Translations under genes and position numbers: made by a program
The notes under the pieces: model-generated
Told to the model about the DNA's origin: nothing
Databases searched by the model: none
Seen by the model: the letters and a program-made list of their open reading frames with translations, nothing else
DNA from: an uncultured Gemmataceae bacterium
GTDB taxonomy: Bacteria > Planctomycetota > Planctomycetia > Gemmatales > Gemmataceae
Direction of reading: 5' to 3'
DNA length: 64,000 nt
Assembly: GCA_937923405.1 (NCBI GenBank)
Contig: CALDUY010000015.1
Location: 1-64,000 of the forward strand
Shown: positions 36,569 to 46,002 of the stretch, piece by piece
How positions within the stretch are numbered: position 1 is the stretch's first letter
How the letters are laid out: every line of letters begins with the position of its first letter

Positions 36569-37552
36569 TCAATCCAGGTTCAAAATTTGGCCGTCGTTAC
36601 GAACGCAGAAGCGGCGGAGCATTTCGGGAGCCAGGCTGTCCCGCACGAAGCGAACTGCCCCATCGCCCAACGCGAAATTCGCTCCGCCAGAGTGCTCGCT
36701 GCCAAACGAGCAGACGCGCAGATCGTAGATCGGCTGAAAGCTGGCATAGTCCGTTGGTGGATTGGCGGGCACACGATAGTTGATCGGCGCGAAGGCACTC
36801 ATCGTGACGTCGCCGGCAGCGAGTCGGCCACCCGAATTGGCCCACCAGCCGATTTTCCCCATAGGGTTGATAAAGAACCCAGGAGGCGGCACCACCACCG
36901 CCGCTGCCGCGTCGAGGTTCGGATCGCGATGACTGCGTTCCCCGAACAGCGCGGTGTTGCTCAACCCATCCGTGATATCCGCCATGCGGATCGATGCGCC
37001 ATTGGGTGCAGTCTGCGAACCGGGACCGATCACATGGAAGACTCCATCATTCGTCGCCACGGACGGATCATAGCTGCGTGTGCCGCCGTTGCCTCCATAG
37101 CTGGTCAACGAGTACCAACGATTGCTCCCACTGTTGATAGGGTTCTCTTGAATCGGGTCCGACGGACACAACAAAACCGACACGATGGTAGCCGTTTTCG
37201 CCTGCGGTCCCGGAGCTGGCAACTGAGTATTGACCAGCGGATCCGACAGGTTCCAATCGCGCGTCAGATTGTCTTGTTCTAGATAAGGAGCCAGATAAAC
37301 AAACAACGTCACGCCACGAAATCGAGGTTGAGTGGCAAAGACTAACTGATTGACTCCAGGAGGAAATCGCTCCATCACGCCGTGATAGTTGTGTGCTGCC
37401 AAGGCGATTTGTTTGAGGTTATTGCTGCATTTCATGCGTGCAGCGGCCTGGCGCACCTTCTGCACGGCGGGGAGCAACAGTCCGATCAAAATCGCGATAA
37501 TGGCAATCACAACCAACAGTTCGATCAAGGTGAAAGCGGCACGTCGTCGCAT
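36569..37552 (-). CDS. DUF1559 protein with type IV pilin-like N-terminus
   Basis: 327 residues. Prepilin-like leader [20 protein letters not shown], then LLPAVQKVRQAAARMKCSNN LKQ, the classical DUF1559 start, with cleavage expected before Phe. The C-terminal signature has FGSEHSGGANFALGDGAVRF followed by VRDSLAPEMLRRFCVRNDGQ. It is more canonical and more GC-rich than the copy at the left edge of the window. Likely exported through a type II/IV pilus-like system and anchored by its helix. No pilus assembly genes are nearby. The ATG follows GAGAGGTG. Confidence 0.95.
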   Translation of the reverse strand: MRRRAAFTLIELLVVIAIIAILIGLLLPAVQKVRQAAARMKCSNNLKQIALAAHNYHGVMERFPPGVNQLVFATQPRFRGVTLFVYLAPYLEQDNLTRDWNLSDPLVNTQLPAPGPQAKTATIVSVLLCPSDPIQENPINSGSNRWYSLTSYGGNGGTRSYDPSVATNDGVFHVIGPGSQTAPNGASIRMADITDGLSNTALFGERSHRDPNLDAAAAVVVPPPGFFINPMGKIGWWANSGGRLAAGDVTMSAFAPINYRVPANPPTDYASFQPIYDLRVCSFGSEHSGGANFALGDGAVRFVRDSLAPEMLRRFCVRNDGQILNLD

Positions 37553-37764
37553 GAATTCACCTCTCCACTATCTCCAGCGTCATGTCCGGTTAGATCGTTG
37601 AACAGATAATCTTTTTGTAGTGCAACACTCGTCACACGACCATGAGATTTCCAAGAAGCAGCGAACGTCGATCCCTCCACAGTGGAAGAAGGAATCCTTG
37701 CTTGGTAAGGTTACTTAGTCGAGTGATGTCGCCCAACTCGTTCAACTGAATTCGAGGTTTTGCC

Positions 37765-38148
37765 ATGCTGCTTCGATGCGGAGCTTTGTCATTGTTGTTG
37801 TCGTGCCTGGTGACCGCCGAGGAAAAACCCCTGACGCCGATTGCCGCCCGAAAAAAGGTGAGCGACACCATAGTGGTGGAGATGGAAGTCAAAGCTGCCA
37901 AAGATCGCTTGGAGAAACGCAGCGAGATCTATCTCGATGCCGAAGAGGATTTCAAGGATGAAAAGAACTTCGCCGTCGTCATCACCCGTCGGGGAGCAAC
38001 GAGTCTGAAGGATGCGGGTATCGACGATCCTGCCGAGCATTTTCGAGGCAAGATCATCCGTGCCCGTGGAACGGTGAAGAAGGTCGATGAAGTGCCGCGC
38101 ATCGAGATCGACGAGGCCGAACAGATCTGGATCATCAAGCGAAAGTGA
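37765..38148 (+). CDS. small secreted OB-fold-like protein
   Basis: 127 residues with a signal peptide (LRCGALSLLLSCLVTA-E). The mature part (VVVEMEVKAAKDRLEKRSEI, DEKNFAVVITRRGATSLKDA, FRGKIIRARGTVKKVDEVPR, IEIDEAEQIWII) follows the strand pattern of small bacterial OB-fold proteins, with the typical G-K-x-I-x-A/V-x-G-x-V element. Such proteins in planctomycetes have no assigned role. It is divergent from the DUF1559 gene and precedes the radical SAM gene by 65 bases. Confidence 0.72.
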   Translation: MLLRCGALSLLLSCLVTAEEKPLTPIAARKKVSDTIVVEMEVKAAKDRLEKRSEIYLDAEEDFKDEKNFAVVITRRGATSLKDAGIDDPAEHFRGKIIRARGTVKKVDEVPRIEIDEAEQIWIIKRK

Positions 38149-38213
38149 CCGTTCGCCTACGGTGGCGTGTTGCTATAATCGCGTTGTCCGCCCAGTGAGG
38201 AGGGAGAATCGCG

Positions 38214-40016
38214 ATGACGAGCAACCTTGCGCTGCGTCAGGCCGTCGAACGACTCTTGCCACGCATTCAGATGCCAGCTCAGTATCTCGGCGGTGAGCTA
38301 AACAGTGTGACCAAACCTAGCGGCAGCGTCCGAGGTCGAATGGCTTTGGCTTTCCCCGACACCTACACGCTGGGCACGAGTCATCACGGCTTGCAGGTAC
38401 TCTATTCTATCGTCAATCGAGATCCGCAATGGGCCTGTGAGCGGGTCTTCACTCCCTGGATCGATTTCGAGCAAGCCTTACGGCAGGCGCGACTGCCCCT
38501 GTACGGTCTGGAGTCGTTTACCCCGCTTGTCGAGTACGACCTGATCGGCTTCAGCCTCCAGTACGAGGTCTGCTACAGCAACGTGCTGACCATGCTCGAT
38601 CTGGGCGGTATTCCGCTGCATGCTGTCGATCGCACCGTCGAACATCCACTGGTCATCGCTGGCGGGCCAGGCGCGCAAAATCCCGAGGTACTCGCGCCGT
38701 TCGTGGATGTCTTCGTCATCGGCGATGGTGAGGAGAGTCTGCCTTGGATTCTCGACAAATGGATGACTCTCAAGGAGAAAGGCGGCAAGTCGCGTGAAGA
38801 GATGCTCGCCGAGTTGGTAGGCAGCACCACCTGGGCCTATGCGCCGCGTTTCTATGAACCGGAGTATCACGAAGATGGCACGCTGGCGGCGATGAACCGG
38901 ACCCGTTCGGATGTGCCTCGCGAGATCATGGCTTGCACCATCTCTCGTGACTTCGACGACATTCCCTTGCCCACGCATCCGATCGTCTCCTTCGTGCAGA
39001 CGCCGCACGACCGCATCGCCATCGAAATAATGCGCGGCTGTCCTTGGCAGTGCCGCTTCTGTCAGTCCACGGTCATCAAGCGGCCCCTGCGGGTTCGCAG
39101 TGTGGAGACCATCGTACAGGCAGCTCTCCAAGCCTACCGCAACACCGGGTACAGCGAGATCAGCCTGCTGAGCCTCTCGTCGAGTGACTATCCGCACTTC
39201 TACGAACTCGTCGCTCGCATGCGTGAGGTGTTCGAACCACTCGGGGTGAGCGTGTCGCTGCCTAGCCTGCGCGTCAACGATCATTTCCCCGCACTACCCA
39301 AACTGATGAAGGGTATCCGCAAGAGCGGCATGACCTTGGCCCCGGAAGTGGCCCGCGACGACATGCGGACGCAGATTCGCAAGCCGATCAAGAACAGTGA
39401 CCTCTACGAGGGCTGCCGCAATGCCTTCGCCGAGGGTTGGCAGAAGATCAAGCTCTATTTCCTGATCGGACTGCCGGGCGAACGTCGGGTCGATCTGGAC
39501 GGCATCGTGGACATGGCTGAGAACATCGCCCGCATCAGCAAAGAGGTGACCGGTCGCTACAAGGACGTGACCGCGTCGGTGTCGAACTTCGTGCCCAAAC
39601 CGCACACGCCCTATCAGTGGAACGGAATGCAGACGCGCGAGTATCTCCGCGAAGCCGGCGAATACATGCGACGACGCTGCAAACTCAAAGCCGTCAAGAT
39701 CAAGCAGCACGACCTCGAAACCAGCATGCTCGAAGGCTTGCTGACGCGAGGCGACCGTCGCGTTGCCGCCGTGGTCGAAGAGGCCTGGCGGCGCGGGGCA
39801 CGACTCGACGGCTGGCGCGAGTGCTTCCAGCCGCGGCTGTGGTGGGAGACCTGCCGCGATCTCGGCCTCAACGCCGAGGAGTACATCCATCGCTACCGCC
39901 CCGTTAATGAGCTGCTGCCCTGGGATCATGTAAATGTTAAAAAAGGTCGCGAATATCTTGAAAAGGAGCAGAATCGCAGTCTGCTGCAACTACAAGTGAT
40001 GGCCCACGCTGAGTAG
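38214..40016 (+). CDS. B12-binding radical SAM protein (TIGR03960-type)
   Basis: 600 residues. An N-terminal cobalamin-binding-like region (RMALAFPDTYTLGTSHHGLQ, VEYDLIGFSLQYEVCYSNVL, PLVIAGGPGAQNPEVLAPFV, DVFVIGDGEES) is followed by a radical SAM barrel with Cys at 276, 280 and 283 (RGCPWQCRFCQSTVIKR). Further family motifs are LRVNDHFPALPKLMKGIRKS, KLYFLIGLPGE and NFVPKPHTPYQWNGMQTREY. In many bacteria this protein is fused or adjacent to a DUF2344 partner and lies near rRNA/ribosome genes; no partner is here. The substrate is unknown. The ATG follows GAGGGAGAATCGCG. Confidence 0.9.
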   Translation: MTSNLALRQAVERLLPRIQMPAQYLGGELNSVTKPSGSVRGRMALAFPDTYTLGTSHHGLQVLYSIVNRDPQWACERVFTPWIDFEQALRQARLPLYGLESFTPLVEYDLIGFSLQYEVCYSNVLTMLDLGGIPLHAVDRTVEHPLVIAGGPGAQNPEVLAPFVDVFVIGDGEESLPWILDKWMTLKEKGGKSREEMLAELVGSTTWAYAPRFYEPEYHEDGTLAAMNRTRSDVPREIMACTISRDFDDIPLPTHPIVSFVQTPHDRIAIEIMRGCPWQCRFCQSTVIKRPLRVRSVETIVQAALQAYRNTGYSEISLLSLSSSDYPHFYELVARMREVFEPLGVSVSLPSLRVNDHFPALPKLMKGIRKSGMTLAPEVARDDMRTQIRKPIKNSDLYEGCRNAFAEGWQKIKLYFLIGLPGERRVDLDGIVDMAENIARISKEVTGRYKDVTASVSNFVPKPHTPYQWNGMQTREYLREAGEYMRRRCKLKAVKIKQHDLETSMLEGLLTRGDRRVAAVVEEAWRRGARLDGWRECFQPRLWWETCRDLGLNAEEYIHRYRPVNELLPWDHVNVKKGREYLEKEQNRSLLQLQVMAHAE

Positions 40017-40024
40017 TGACTGGG

Positions 40025-42673
40025 TCACCCCTTGTCCTCTTGGACCGGAACGCGTCGGGGATGAATGAGCTTGGCAATCAGGGCCGTCCAGCCGGTCTGA
40101 TGGCTGGCCCCGCAGCCTCGCCCCGTATCGCCGTCGAAGTACTCGTAGAACAGGATGTGATCCTTAAAGTGTGGGTCGCGCTGGTGCTTGGGGCACGGCC
40201 CGAAAACGGGTCGCTCCCCTTGCTCGTTGCGGAGAAACAGCCGCATCAAACGACGAGTCAGTTCCTCGGCCACCTGCAATAGGGTCAGTCGCACACCGGA
40301 ACCAGTCGGACATTCGACGAGAAAATCGTCGCCGTAGTAGTGATGGAACTTCTGCAACGACTCGATGAGCAGATAGTTGACCGGCATCCAGATCGGGCCG
40401 CGCCAGTTGGAATTACCGCCAAACATCCCCGAGTCCGACTCTGCCGGAAGATAGGTCACGCGCAGAGATCGCCCATCAATGTTCAGCTCGTAGGGATGAT
40501 CTTTGTGGAGACGCGATAGGGAGCGGACCCCATATGGAGATAAGAACTCCTTTTCATCCAGCATTCGATTGAGCAGACATTTCATGCGATGGCCGCGTAA
40601 GAGCGACAGTAGCCGCCGTTCGCCGCGGCCCGGCTCGCGCCAACGAGAGATCAGCTGGGCCAGGTCCGGGCGGGCATCGAGATACCACTCGAGGCGGCGG
40701 CGAAACTCGGGCAAGCGAAGCAATGTCTCCGGTTCGATCACCTCGACGGCGAACAGAGGCACCAGACCAACCATCGAGCGTAACTTGAGCGGCATGGCCT
40801 GGCCATTGGGAAAGTGCAGCCAGTCGTAGTAGAAACGATCTTCCTCATCCCACAGCCCCACGCCGGACTCGCGACCGCCCATGTTGGTCATGGCTTCGGC
40901 AATTTCGAGAAAATGCTCGAAAAACTTGGTGGCGATGTCCTGATAGACCGGGTTATGCAGGGCCAGTTCCAGCGAGATGCGCAGCATGTTCAGACAAAAC
41001 ATCGCCATCCAGCTGGTGCCATCGGATTGATCGAGAATCGCTCCGTTGGGCAGCTTCATGTTACGATCGAAGACGCCGATGTTGTCCATACCTAGGAAAC
41101 CGCCCTGGAAGATGTTCCGATCGCGAGCATCCTTGCGATTCACCCACCAGGTGAAGTTGAGCATCATCTTGTGGAAGACCCGTTCAAGAAAGGCGAGGTC
41201 TCCCTTGCCCTTCTGCTTGCGATCGATCTGATAGACGCGCCAGCTGGCCCAGGCATGCACCGGCGGGTTGACATCACCGAACGCCCACTCGTAAGCCGGC
41301 AGCTGACCGTTGGGGTGCATGTACGATTCGCGCGTTAGCAGGACGAGTTGCTCCTTGGCGAAGTCGGGATCGATCAGGGAAAAGGCGATGGCATGGAAGG
41401 CGAGATCCCAGGCGGCATACCAGGGATACTCCCACTTATCGGGCATGGAGATGATGTCAGCGTTATTCAGATGTCGCCAATCACTGTTGCGGCCGGTACG
41501 TCGACTCGCTGGCGGAATCGGCTGCGTCGGATCGCCGCGTAGCCAAGTGAACACCTCGTAATGGTAAAATTGTTTCGTCCAGACCAACCCGGCAAACGCC
41601 TGTCGTTCGATTAACACGGCGTCGGGATCGGTAACCCCGCGTTGCAAAGAAGCGTAATACTCGTCGGCTTCTCGTTTTCTCCCCTGAAGCAGATCGGAAA
41701 AGTCGGTCATAGAAAGAGTGTGCTTTCGGGACAGTCTAGCTCGGAAGGTGGCGGTTTCTCCCGGAGCAACAGTCACACGATACCAACCAGCGGCCTTGGT
41801 GCCGTGCCGTTCGGGATTCACAGCTGCTGCCTGTCCGCCGACGATGCGCTGGTGGAAGGCATCCTTGAAATAGCCAGGTCGTGACGGGGCTCCGAACACG
41901 GTCGAAGTGTTGGTGTCGTTCTCTGTGAACAGTAACTCGGGAACGCCGTCGAAGTGCAGGGCATACGAACCTAGGGTGGCATGTTCGGCGACGAGGCAAG
42001 CGTCGCTGTTGGCTTTGAACCCCTGCCAACGCCCTTGTTCCTTCCACGACCAAGTATTGCGGAACCAGGCTTGCAGCAACACATGCAGCGGCGCAGGGTC
42101 CGGCCCACGATTGATCGCCTGCACCTGCCAGAGAATTTCCTCGGGCGTGACCTTGGCATACTCGACGAACACATCAAAGTAGCGGTCCTCGTCGAACAAC
42201 CCCGTGTCCAGCAGTTCGTACTCCGGATCGAGACGGGTTCGCCGAGCGTTCACCTCGGTCAGTTCGGCATAAGGAAACTCACTTTGTGGATATTTATAGA
42301 GCATTTTTAGGTACGAGTGGGTCGGCGTCGCGTCGAGATAGTAGTACAGTTCTTTGACGTCCTCTCCGTGGTTGCCTTCCTCGTTAGTCAAGCCGAACAG
42401 CCGCTCCTTCAGCAACGGATCACGTTCGTTCCACAGTGCAAGCCCCAGGCAGAGCCGTTGCTCCTGGTCGCACAGACCGGCCAGACCATCCTCCCCCCAG
42501 CGGTAGGCGCGAGCATGAGCGACTTGAAACGGAAAATACCGCCAGGCGTCGCCGTTGGCCGAGTAATCCTCGCGCACGGTGCCCCACTGGCGCTCACTCA
42601 GATACGGTCCCCAGAGGTTCCAGTTGGCCAGTCCGCGTCGCTGTTCGTCGAGTCGTTGCTGTTCCGCGTTCAT
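40025..42673 (-). CDS. GH63-like glucosidase (MGH1-type glycoside hydrolase)
   Basis: 882 residues, cytoplasmic (no signal). The N-terminal beta-domain (NWNLWGPYLSERQWGTVRED, FPFQVAHARAYRWGEDGLAG) and an (alpha/alpha)6 barrel (WYAAWDLAFHAIAFSLIDPD, PNGQLPAYEWAFGDVNPPVH, FLGMDNIGVFDRNMKLPNGA, NWRGPIWMPVNYLLIESLQK, TGWTALIAKLI) match bacterial GH63 relatives of mannosyl-oligosaccharide glucosidase and mannosylglycerate hydrolase. The Asp in AAWD and Glu in AYEW are the likely acid/base elements. Large proteins of this form are widespread in planctomycetes and cyanobacteria. The natural substrate (alpha-glucoside, glucosylglycerate or similar) cannot be read from the sequence. Confidence 0.85.
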   Translation of the reverse strand: MNAEQQRLDEQRRGLANWNLWGPYLSERQWGTVREDYSANGDAWRYFPFQVAHARAYRWGEDGLAGLCDQEQRLCLGLALWNERDPLLKERLFGLTNEEGNHGEDVKELYYYLDATPTHSYLKMLYKYPQSEFPYAELTEVNARRTRLDPEYELLDTGLFDEDRYFDVFVEYAKVTPEEILWQVQAINRGPDPAPLHVLLQAWFRNTWSWKEQGRWQGFKANSDACLVAEHATLGSYALHFDGVPELLFTENDTNTSTVFGAPSRPGYFKDAFHQRIVGGQAAAVNPERHGTKAAGWYRVTVAPGETATFRARLSRKHTLSMTDFSDLLQGRKREADEYYASLQRGVTDPDAVLIERQAFAGLVWTKQFYHYEVFTWLRGDPTQPIPPASRRTGRNSDWRHLNNADIISMPDKWEYPWYAAWDLAFHAIAFSLIDPDFAKEQLVLLTRESYMHPNGQLPAYEWAFGDVNPPVHAWASWRVYQIDRKQKGKGDLAFLERVFHKMMLNFTWWVNRKDARDRNIFQGGFLGMDNIGVFDRNMKLPNGAILDQSDGTSWMAMFCLNMLRISLELALHNPVYQDIATKFFEHFLEIAEAMTNMGGRESGVGLWDEEDRFYYDWLHFPNGQAMPLKLRSMVGLVPLFAVEVIEPETLLRLPEFRRRLEWYLDARPDLAQLISRWREPGRGERRLLSLLRGHRMKCLLNRMLDEKEFLSPYGVRSLSRLHKDHPYELNIDGRSLRVTYLPAESDSGMFGGNSNWRGPIWMPVNYLLIESLQKFHHYYGDDFLVECPTGSGVRLTLLQVAEELTRRLMRLFLRNEQGERPVFGPCPKHQRDPHFKDHILFYEYFDGDTGRGCGASHQTGWTALIAKLIHPRRVPVQEDKG

Positions 42674-42783
42674 GTCGTGCCTCTGAGTTTCGTCGAGAGA
42701 AGCCGTCTATCCGTTCGCGCAATGACCACTCTGTTGGAACTGCTTGCTATGAATGAAGTAGTAATACTCAAGGAGAAGGAGCG

Positions 42784-43536
42784 ATGACCAGCACGCGCGT
42801 CGCCTTGATTACCGGAAGTGGAAAACGTCGAGTCGGCTGGCACATCGCCGAGGCACTCGCGGAGCGAGGCTATGCCCTGGTACTGCACTATCGCAGTAGC
42901 GCCACGGAAGCCGCCGAGAGTGCCGCTCAGTTTGAAAAGCGTGGGGTGGAAGTGCTGCTGCAACAAGCCGACCTAGGCGACGAGTCGGCCGTTCGTCGCA
43001 TGGTCGACGAGACGCTGAAGCGATTTGCTCGGATCGATGTGCTGGTAAATTCGGCGGCGATCTGGGAGCGAAAGCGACTGGAAGAAGTGACAGCAGACGA
43101 CGTCCGCAAACATTTCGAGACCAACGCCCTGGGGACGTTTCTTACTTGTCAGCACGTCGGACTAGTAATGACTCGGCAGAACTGGGGCGGCAACATTGTG
43201 AATGTCGGCGACTGGGCTGAGGTTCGTCCGTATCTGGACTATGCCGCCTACTTCCCGTCCAAGGGAGCCGTGTCGTCGATCACCCGTTGCCTGGCGGTCG
43301 AGTTGGGCAGCCGCAATCCACGAGTGCGCGTCAACTGTATCCTGCCTGGACCGGTGATGCTTCCGCCGGACCTGCCTGAAGAGGAGCGCCGACAGGCCAT
43401 CGAAGCCACGCTAGTTAAGCGCGAAGGTTCGCCGCGAAACGTCGCTCAGGCGGTGCTGGCATTTCTCGACAACGACTTCGTGACCGGAGTCTGTCTGCCG
43501 GTCGATGGCGGACGCACGATTTACGCGCCGGATTGA
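42784..43536 (+). CDS. SDR oxidoreductase of the pteridine reductase type
   Basis: 250 residues with a Rossmann fold. The N-terminal motif is ALITGSGKRRVGWHIAEALA, the TGxxxRxG NADPH site typical of pteridine reductase PTR1/FolM rather than the usual TGxxxGxG. The catalytic Ser is replaced by Asp (IVNVGDWAEVRP), followed by YFPSK with the Tyr/Lys pair. Asp-Tyr-Lys is the PTR1-type active site. Also VLVNSAAIWERK and VRVNCILPGPVMLP. A role in reducing dihydropterin or dihydrofolate, or another small ketone, is inferred. The ATG follows AAGGAGAAGGAG. Its 3' end overlaps scpB by 16 bases on the opposite strand. Confidence 0.85.
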   Translation: MTSTRVALITGSGKRRVGWHIAEALAERGYALVLHYRSSATEAAESAAQFEKRGVEVLLQQADLGDESAVRRMVDETLKRFARIDVLVNSAAIWERKRLEEVTADDVRKHFETNALGTFLTCQHVGLVMTRQNWGGNIVNVGDWAEVRPYLDYAAYFPSKGAVSSITRCLAVELGSRNPRVRVNCILPGPVMLPPDLPEEERRQAIEATLVKREGSPRNVAQAVLAFLDNDFVTGVCLPVDGGRTIYAPD

Positions 43537-44189
43537 TCGTTCGGCTTCAGCCCCTCCGCTGGGGGCAAATCTTTCAGCGACTTCAGCCCGAACAGTTGCA
43601 AAAACTTTTTGGTGGTCTCGTAAAGAGCGGGTCGTCCCAAGGACTCGTCGCGACCGGCGAGACGAACCAGCCCTTTTTCCATCAACTGCTTGAGTAATTC
43701 GGTGGAACTGACGCCGCGAATAGCCTCGATGTCGGCTCGGGTGATGGGCTGACGATAGGCGATGATGGTGAGCGTCTCGCGTGCTGCCGGGCTAAGTTGC
43801 GTCTCCGGCGCATGGCGGCGAAGCAGAGCCAACCAGGGGTGAAACTGCGGACGAGTCAGTAGCTGATAGCCGCCGGCCAGTTCTTCCACTTGGAAAGCGC
43901 TTTCGCTGCGGTCGTACAGTTCGCGAAGTCGGGCGACGAGCCGCCGGGCCGTAGCGGCATCGCCGACCGCCGCCACAGTAGCCAATTTGCGTGCGGGCAA
44001 CGGCTCGTCGGCAAGAAACAGAGCCGCCTCCACTCGTGCCAGTTCGGGGTCACGAGCCAACTCATTACGCGCGACTTGCTCGCTGGGTTCCTCGTGAACG
44101 AGTCGTTGTCCCCAGGTCGGACGCGCTACCAGGAGACGCTGCCGAGGCCAGGTGGGAACGATGCTCGGTCGGGTTAACGGATGAGTTCT
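43521..44189 (-). CDS. scpB: segregation and condensation protein ScpB
   Basis: The kleisin-associated winged-helix subunit of the SMC-ScpAB chromosome condensin. Residues 50-205 form the two winged helices: RVEAALFLADEPLPARKLAT, FQVEELAGGYQLLTRPQFHP, LSPAARETLTIIAYRQPITR, ADIEAIRGVSSTELLKQLME, RPALYETTKKFLQLFGLKSL. An Arg-rich N-terminal extension of about 45 residues and a charged tail flank it. The ATG at 44189 follows GGAGACAACTGCG; the frame extends 16 codons further but without a better signal. scpA and smc are not adjacent. Confidence 0.93.
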   Translation of the reverse strand, partial: RTHPLTRPSIVPTWPRQRLLVARPTWGQRLVHEEPSEQVARNELARDPELARVEAALFLADEPLPARKLATVAAVGDAATARRLVARLRELYDRSESAFQVEELAGGYQLLTRPQFHPWLALLRRHAPETQLSPAARETLTIIAYRQPITRADIEAIRGVSSTELLKQLMEKGLVRLAGRDESLGRPALYETTKKFLQLFGLKSLKDLPPAEGLKPNDQSGA

Positions 44190-44287
44190 CATCGCAGTTG
44201 TCTCCAGGGATTTCTTGCCGCCTCGTGGATGCGCCATAGATTAGCACCCACGAAGTATCTCTCCCAGTCCAGGTGGGGGCTGTTCTG

Positions 44288-45997
44288 ATGTTGCGCTGGA
44301 TCGTTTGCTCCACGTTAGCGCTAGTGCTTTGTTCTGGACCGAGTCTGGCCGAAACCGTCATAGCCTATCGAGGCACACTCGCCGAGGTTGGGGCCGACTC
44401 CCTCAAAGTTCAGGTGAATCGCAAGCAAGTGGTCCGTAGCGACGCCGAAACCGGCAAGGCCGTACTTGACCGTCGCGGCGAGCCGGTGCTGGACTGGAAG
44501 CCGGTCGATCCTCCCGAAGAGCGGTCGTTCCAGGTGCCCGCCAACGCGCGCGTTACCGTGACGCTGCCCAGTGCGCCGAACATTGTGCTGCCCTACGATG
44601 CAAAAGACTCCCGGCTACATCATGAGGCCTTTCAGGTTGGTGCGCCGATCCAGATTGAGTCGGAAGATGGCCAAACCGCTCAGAGTGTTCATGTTGATCC
44701 GAAAATGGAAGCGGTTTACAGCCTTTCTGGAGTACTCGCTTGGTTAGGGCTGCCGCTGGAATGGGCCAGCGGACTGGCAGCGGTGCTGGCCGCGCTCCTG
44801 CTCGTCGGCTTCATCGCCATCAGTGCTGTGTTCTTCATCTGGCTGGAACGCAAGGTGGCCGGTCGTATCCAGGATCGACTCGGGCCAACCCGCGTGGGCG
44901 GCAAGTTTGGCTGGCTACAGACGTTGGCTGACGGCATCAAGCTACTGACCAAGGAAGACCTGATCCCCGGTGACGCCGACAAGCTCCTGTTCCGCATGGG
45001 GCCCTACATCGCCTTCGTCGGTAGCTTCGGAGCGTTTATCGCCCTACCGTTTGCCGCCGGCTGGTCTGCCTACACCACAGGGTTGGGTGTGTTCACCATC
45101 GGCGTGTTCTTCATGCTCGCCGTCATGTCCACGGAAGTGTTCGGCATCATCCTCGCGGGGTACGGCTCCGGCTCAAAGTGGGCCCTGTTCGGAGCCATGC
45201 GCGAAGCGGCTCAGATGGTCAGCTACGAGGTGCCGATGGCTCTGTGCGTCCTGGTGCCGGTCATCGTCGCGGGATCGATGGATCTAGGCCAGATCGCTCT
45301 GAACCAAGGGGGTTGGTTGTACAACTGGTACGTCTTCCGCGATCCGTTCACGTTCGTCGCGTTCTGGACCTACTTCACCTGTGCGACGGCGCAATGCAAA
45401 CGCGCTCCGTTCGACCTCGCCGAAGCCGAGAGCGAATTAGTGGCTGGCTTCCACACGGAGTACAGCGGCCTACGTTGGTCGTTCTTCTTCATGGCCGAAT
45501 ACGCCAGCATGTTTGCCGTCTCCGGCATCGCCGTGCTGCTGTTCCTGGGTGGCTGGAACACTGGGCTGCCGGTGTGGACCCTGTTCGGAGCACCAGCGGA
45601 ACTGTCGCAATGGCTGGCCTGGCCGTTTCCGATTTTTAACATCGGCAATATCCTCAACAGCGTCATCTTCATCGTCAAGGCCTGGGTGTTGGTCTTCGTC
45701 ATGATGTGGGTTCGTTGGACGCTGCCGCGACTCCGCATCGACCAAGTAATGATGACCTGTTTGAAGTATCTGTTACCGATCAGTTGCTTCCTACTATTGG
45801 GCGTGTCGCTGTGGGAAGTATTCGCCCGTCCGCTCGTGGGGCTGTATCCCAACTATGTGCTGTCGGCGACGACGGTGCTGTTGTTCGGTCTGATGTTCTT
45901 CCGCCTGCTGACCACGCCAAGCAAGCTGCCCACGCCAAGCGTCGATGCGCCCTGGGCACCGAAGATTCCGCCAAGCGCGATGACCACCAGGAACTGA
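44288..45997 (+). CDS. nuoH: NADH-quinone oxidoreductase subunit H with exported N-terminal domain
   Basis: The complex I subunit forming the quinone entry site and the first proton channel. Residues 160-560 are canonical: FIWLERKVAGRIQDRLGPTR, LADGIKLLTKEDLIPGDADK, GAMREAAQMVSYEVPMALCV, FDLAEAESELVAGFHTEYSG. Unusually they follow a signal peptide (MLRWIVCSTLALVLCSGPSLA) and about 130 hydrophilic residues. NuoH's N-terminus is extracytoplasmic in known structures, so this is an added outer domain. The total of 569 aa compares with about 325 in E. coli. First gene of nuoHJKLMN; no nuoI lies between H and J, and nuoA-G are not here. Confidence 0.95.
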   Translation: MLRWIVCSTLALVLCSGPSLAETVIAYRGTLAEVGADSLKVQVNRKQVVRSDAETGKAVLDRRGEPVLDWKPVDPPEERSFQVPANARVTVTLPSAPNIVLPYDAKDSRLHHEAFQVGAPIQIESEDGQTAQSVHVDPKMEAVYSLSGVLAWLGLPLEWASGLAAVLAALLLVGFIAISAVFFIWLERKVAGRIQDRLGPTRVGGKFGWLQTLADGIKLLTKEDLIPGDADKLLFRMGPYIAFVGSFGAFIALPFAAGWSAYTTGLGVFTIGVFFMLAVMSTEVFGIILAGYGSGSKWALFGAMREAAQMVSYEVPMALCVLVPVIVAGSMDLGQIALNQGGWLYNWYVFRDPFTFVAFWTYFTCATAQCKRAPFDLAEAESELVAGFHTEYSGLRWSFFFMAEYASMFAVSGIAVLLFLGGWNTGLPVWTLFGAPAELSQWLAWPFPIFNIGNILNSVIFIVKAWVLVFVMMWVRWTLPRLRIDQVMMTCLKYLLPISCFLLLGVSLWEVFARPLVGLYPNYVLSATTVLLFGLMFFRLLTTPSKLPTPSVDAPWAPKIPPSAMTTRN

Positions 45998-46002
45998 ACG
46001 CG

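Noticed and set aside
43521..43536. Possible misannotation from overlap of the SDR and scpB ends
   Set aside because: Both C-termini are intact; a short convergent overlap is common in compact genomes.
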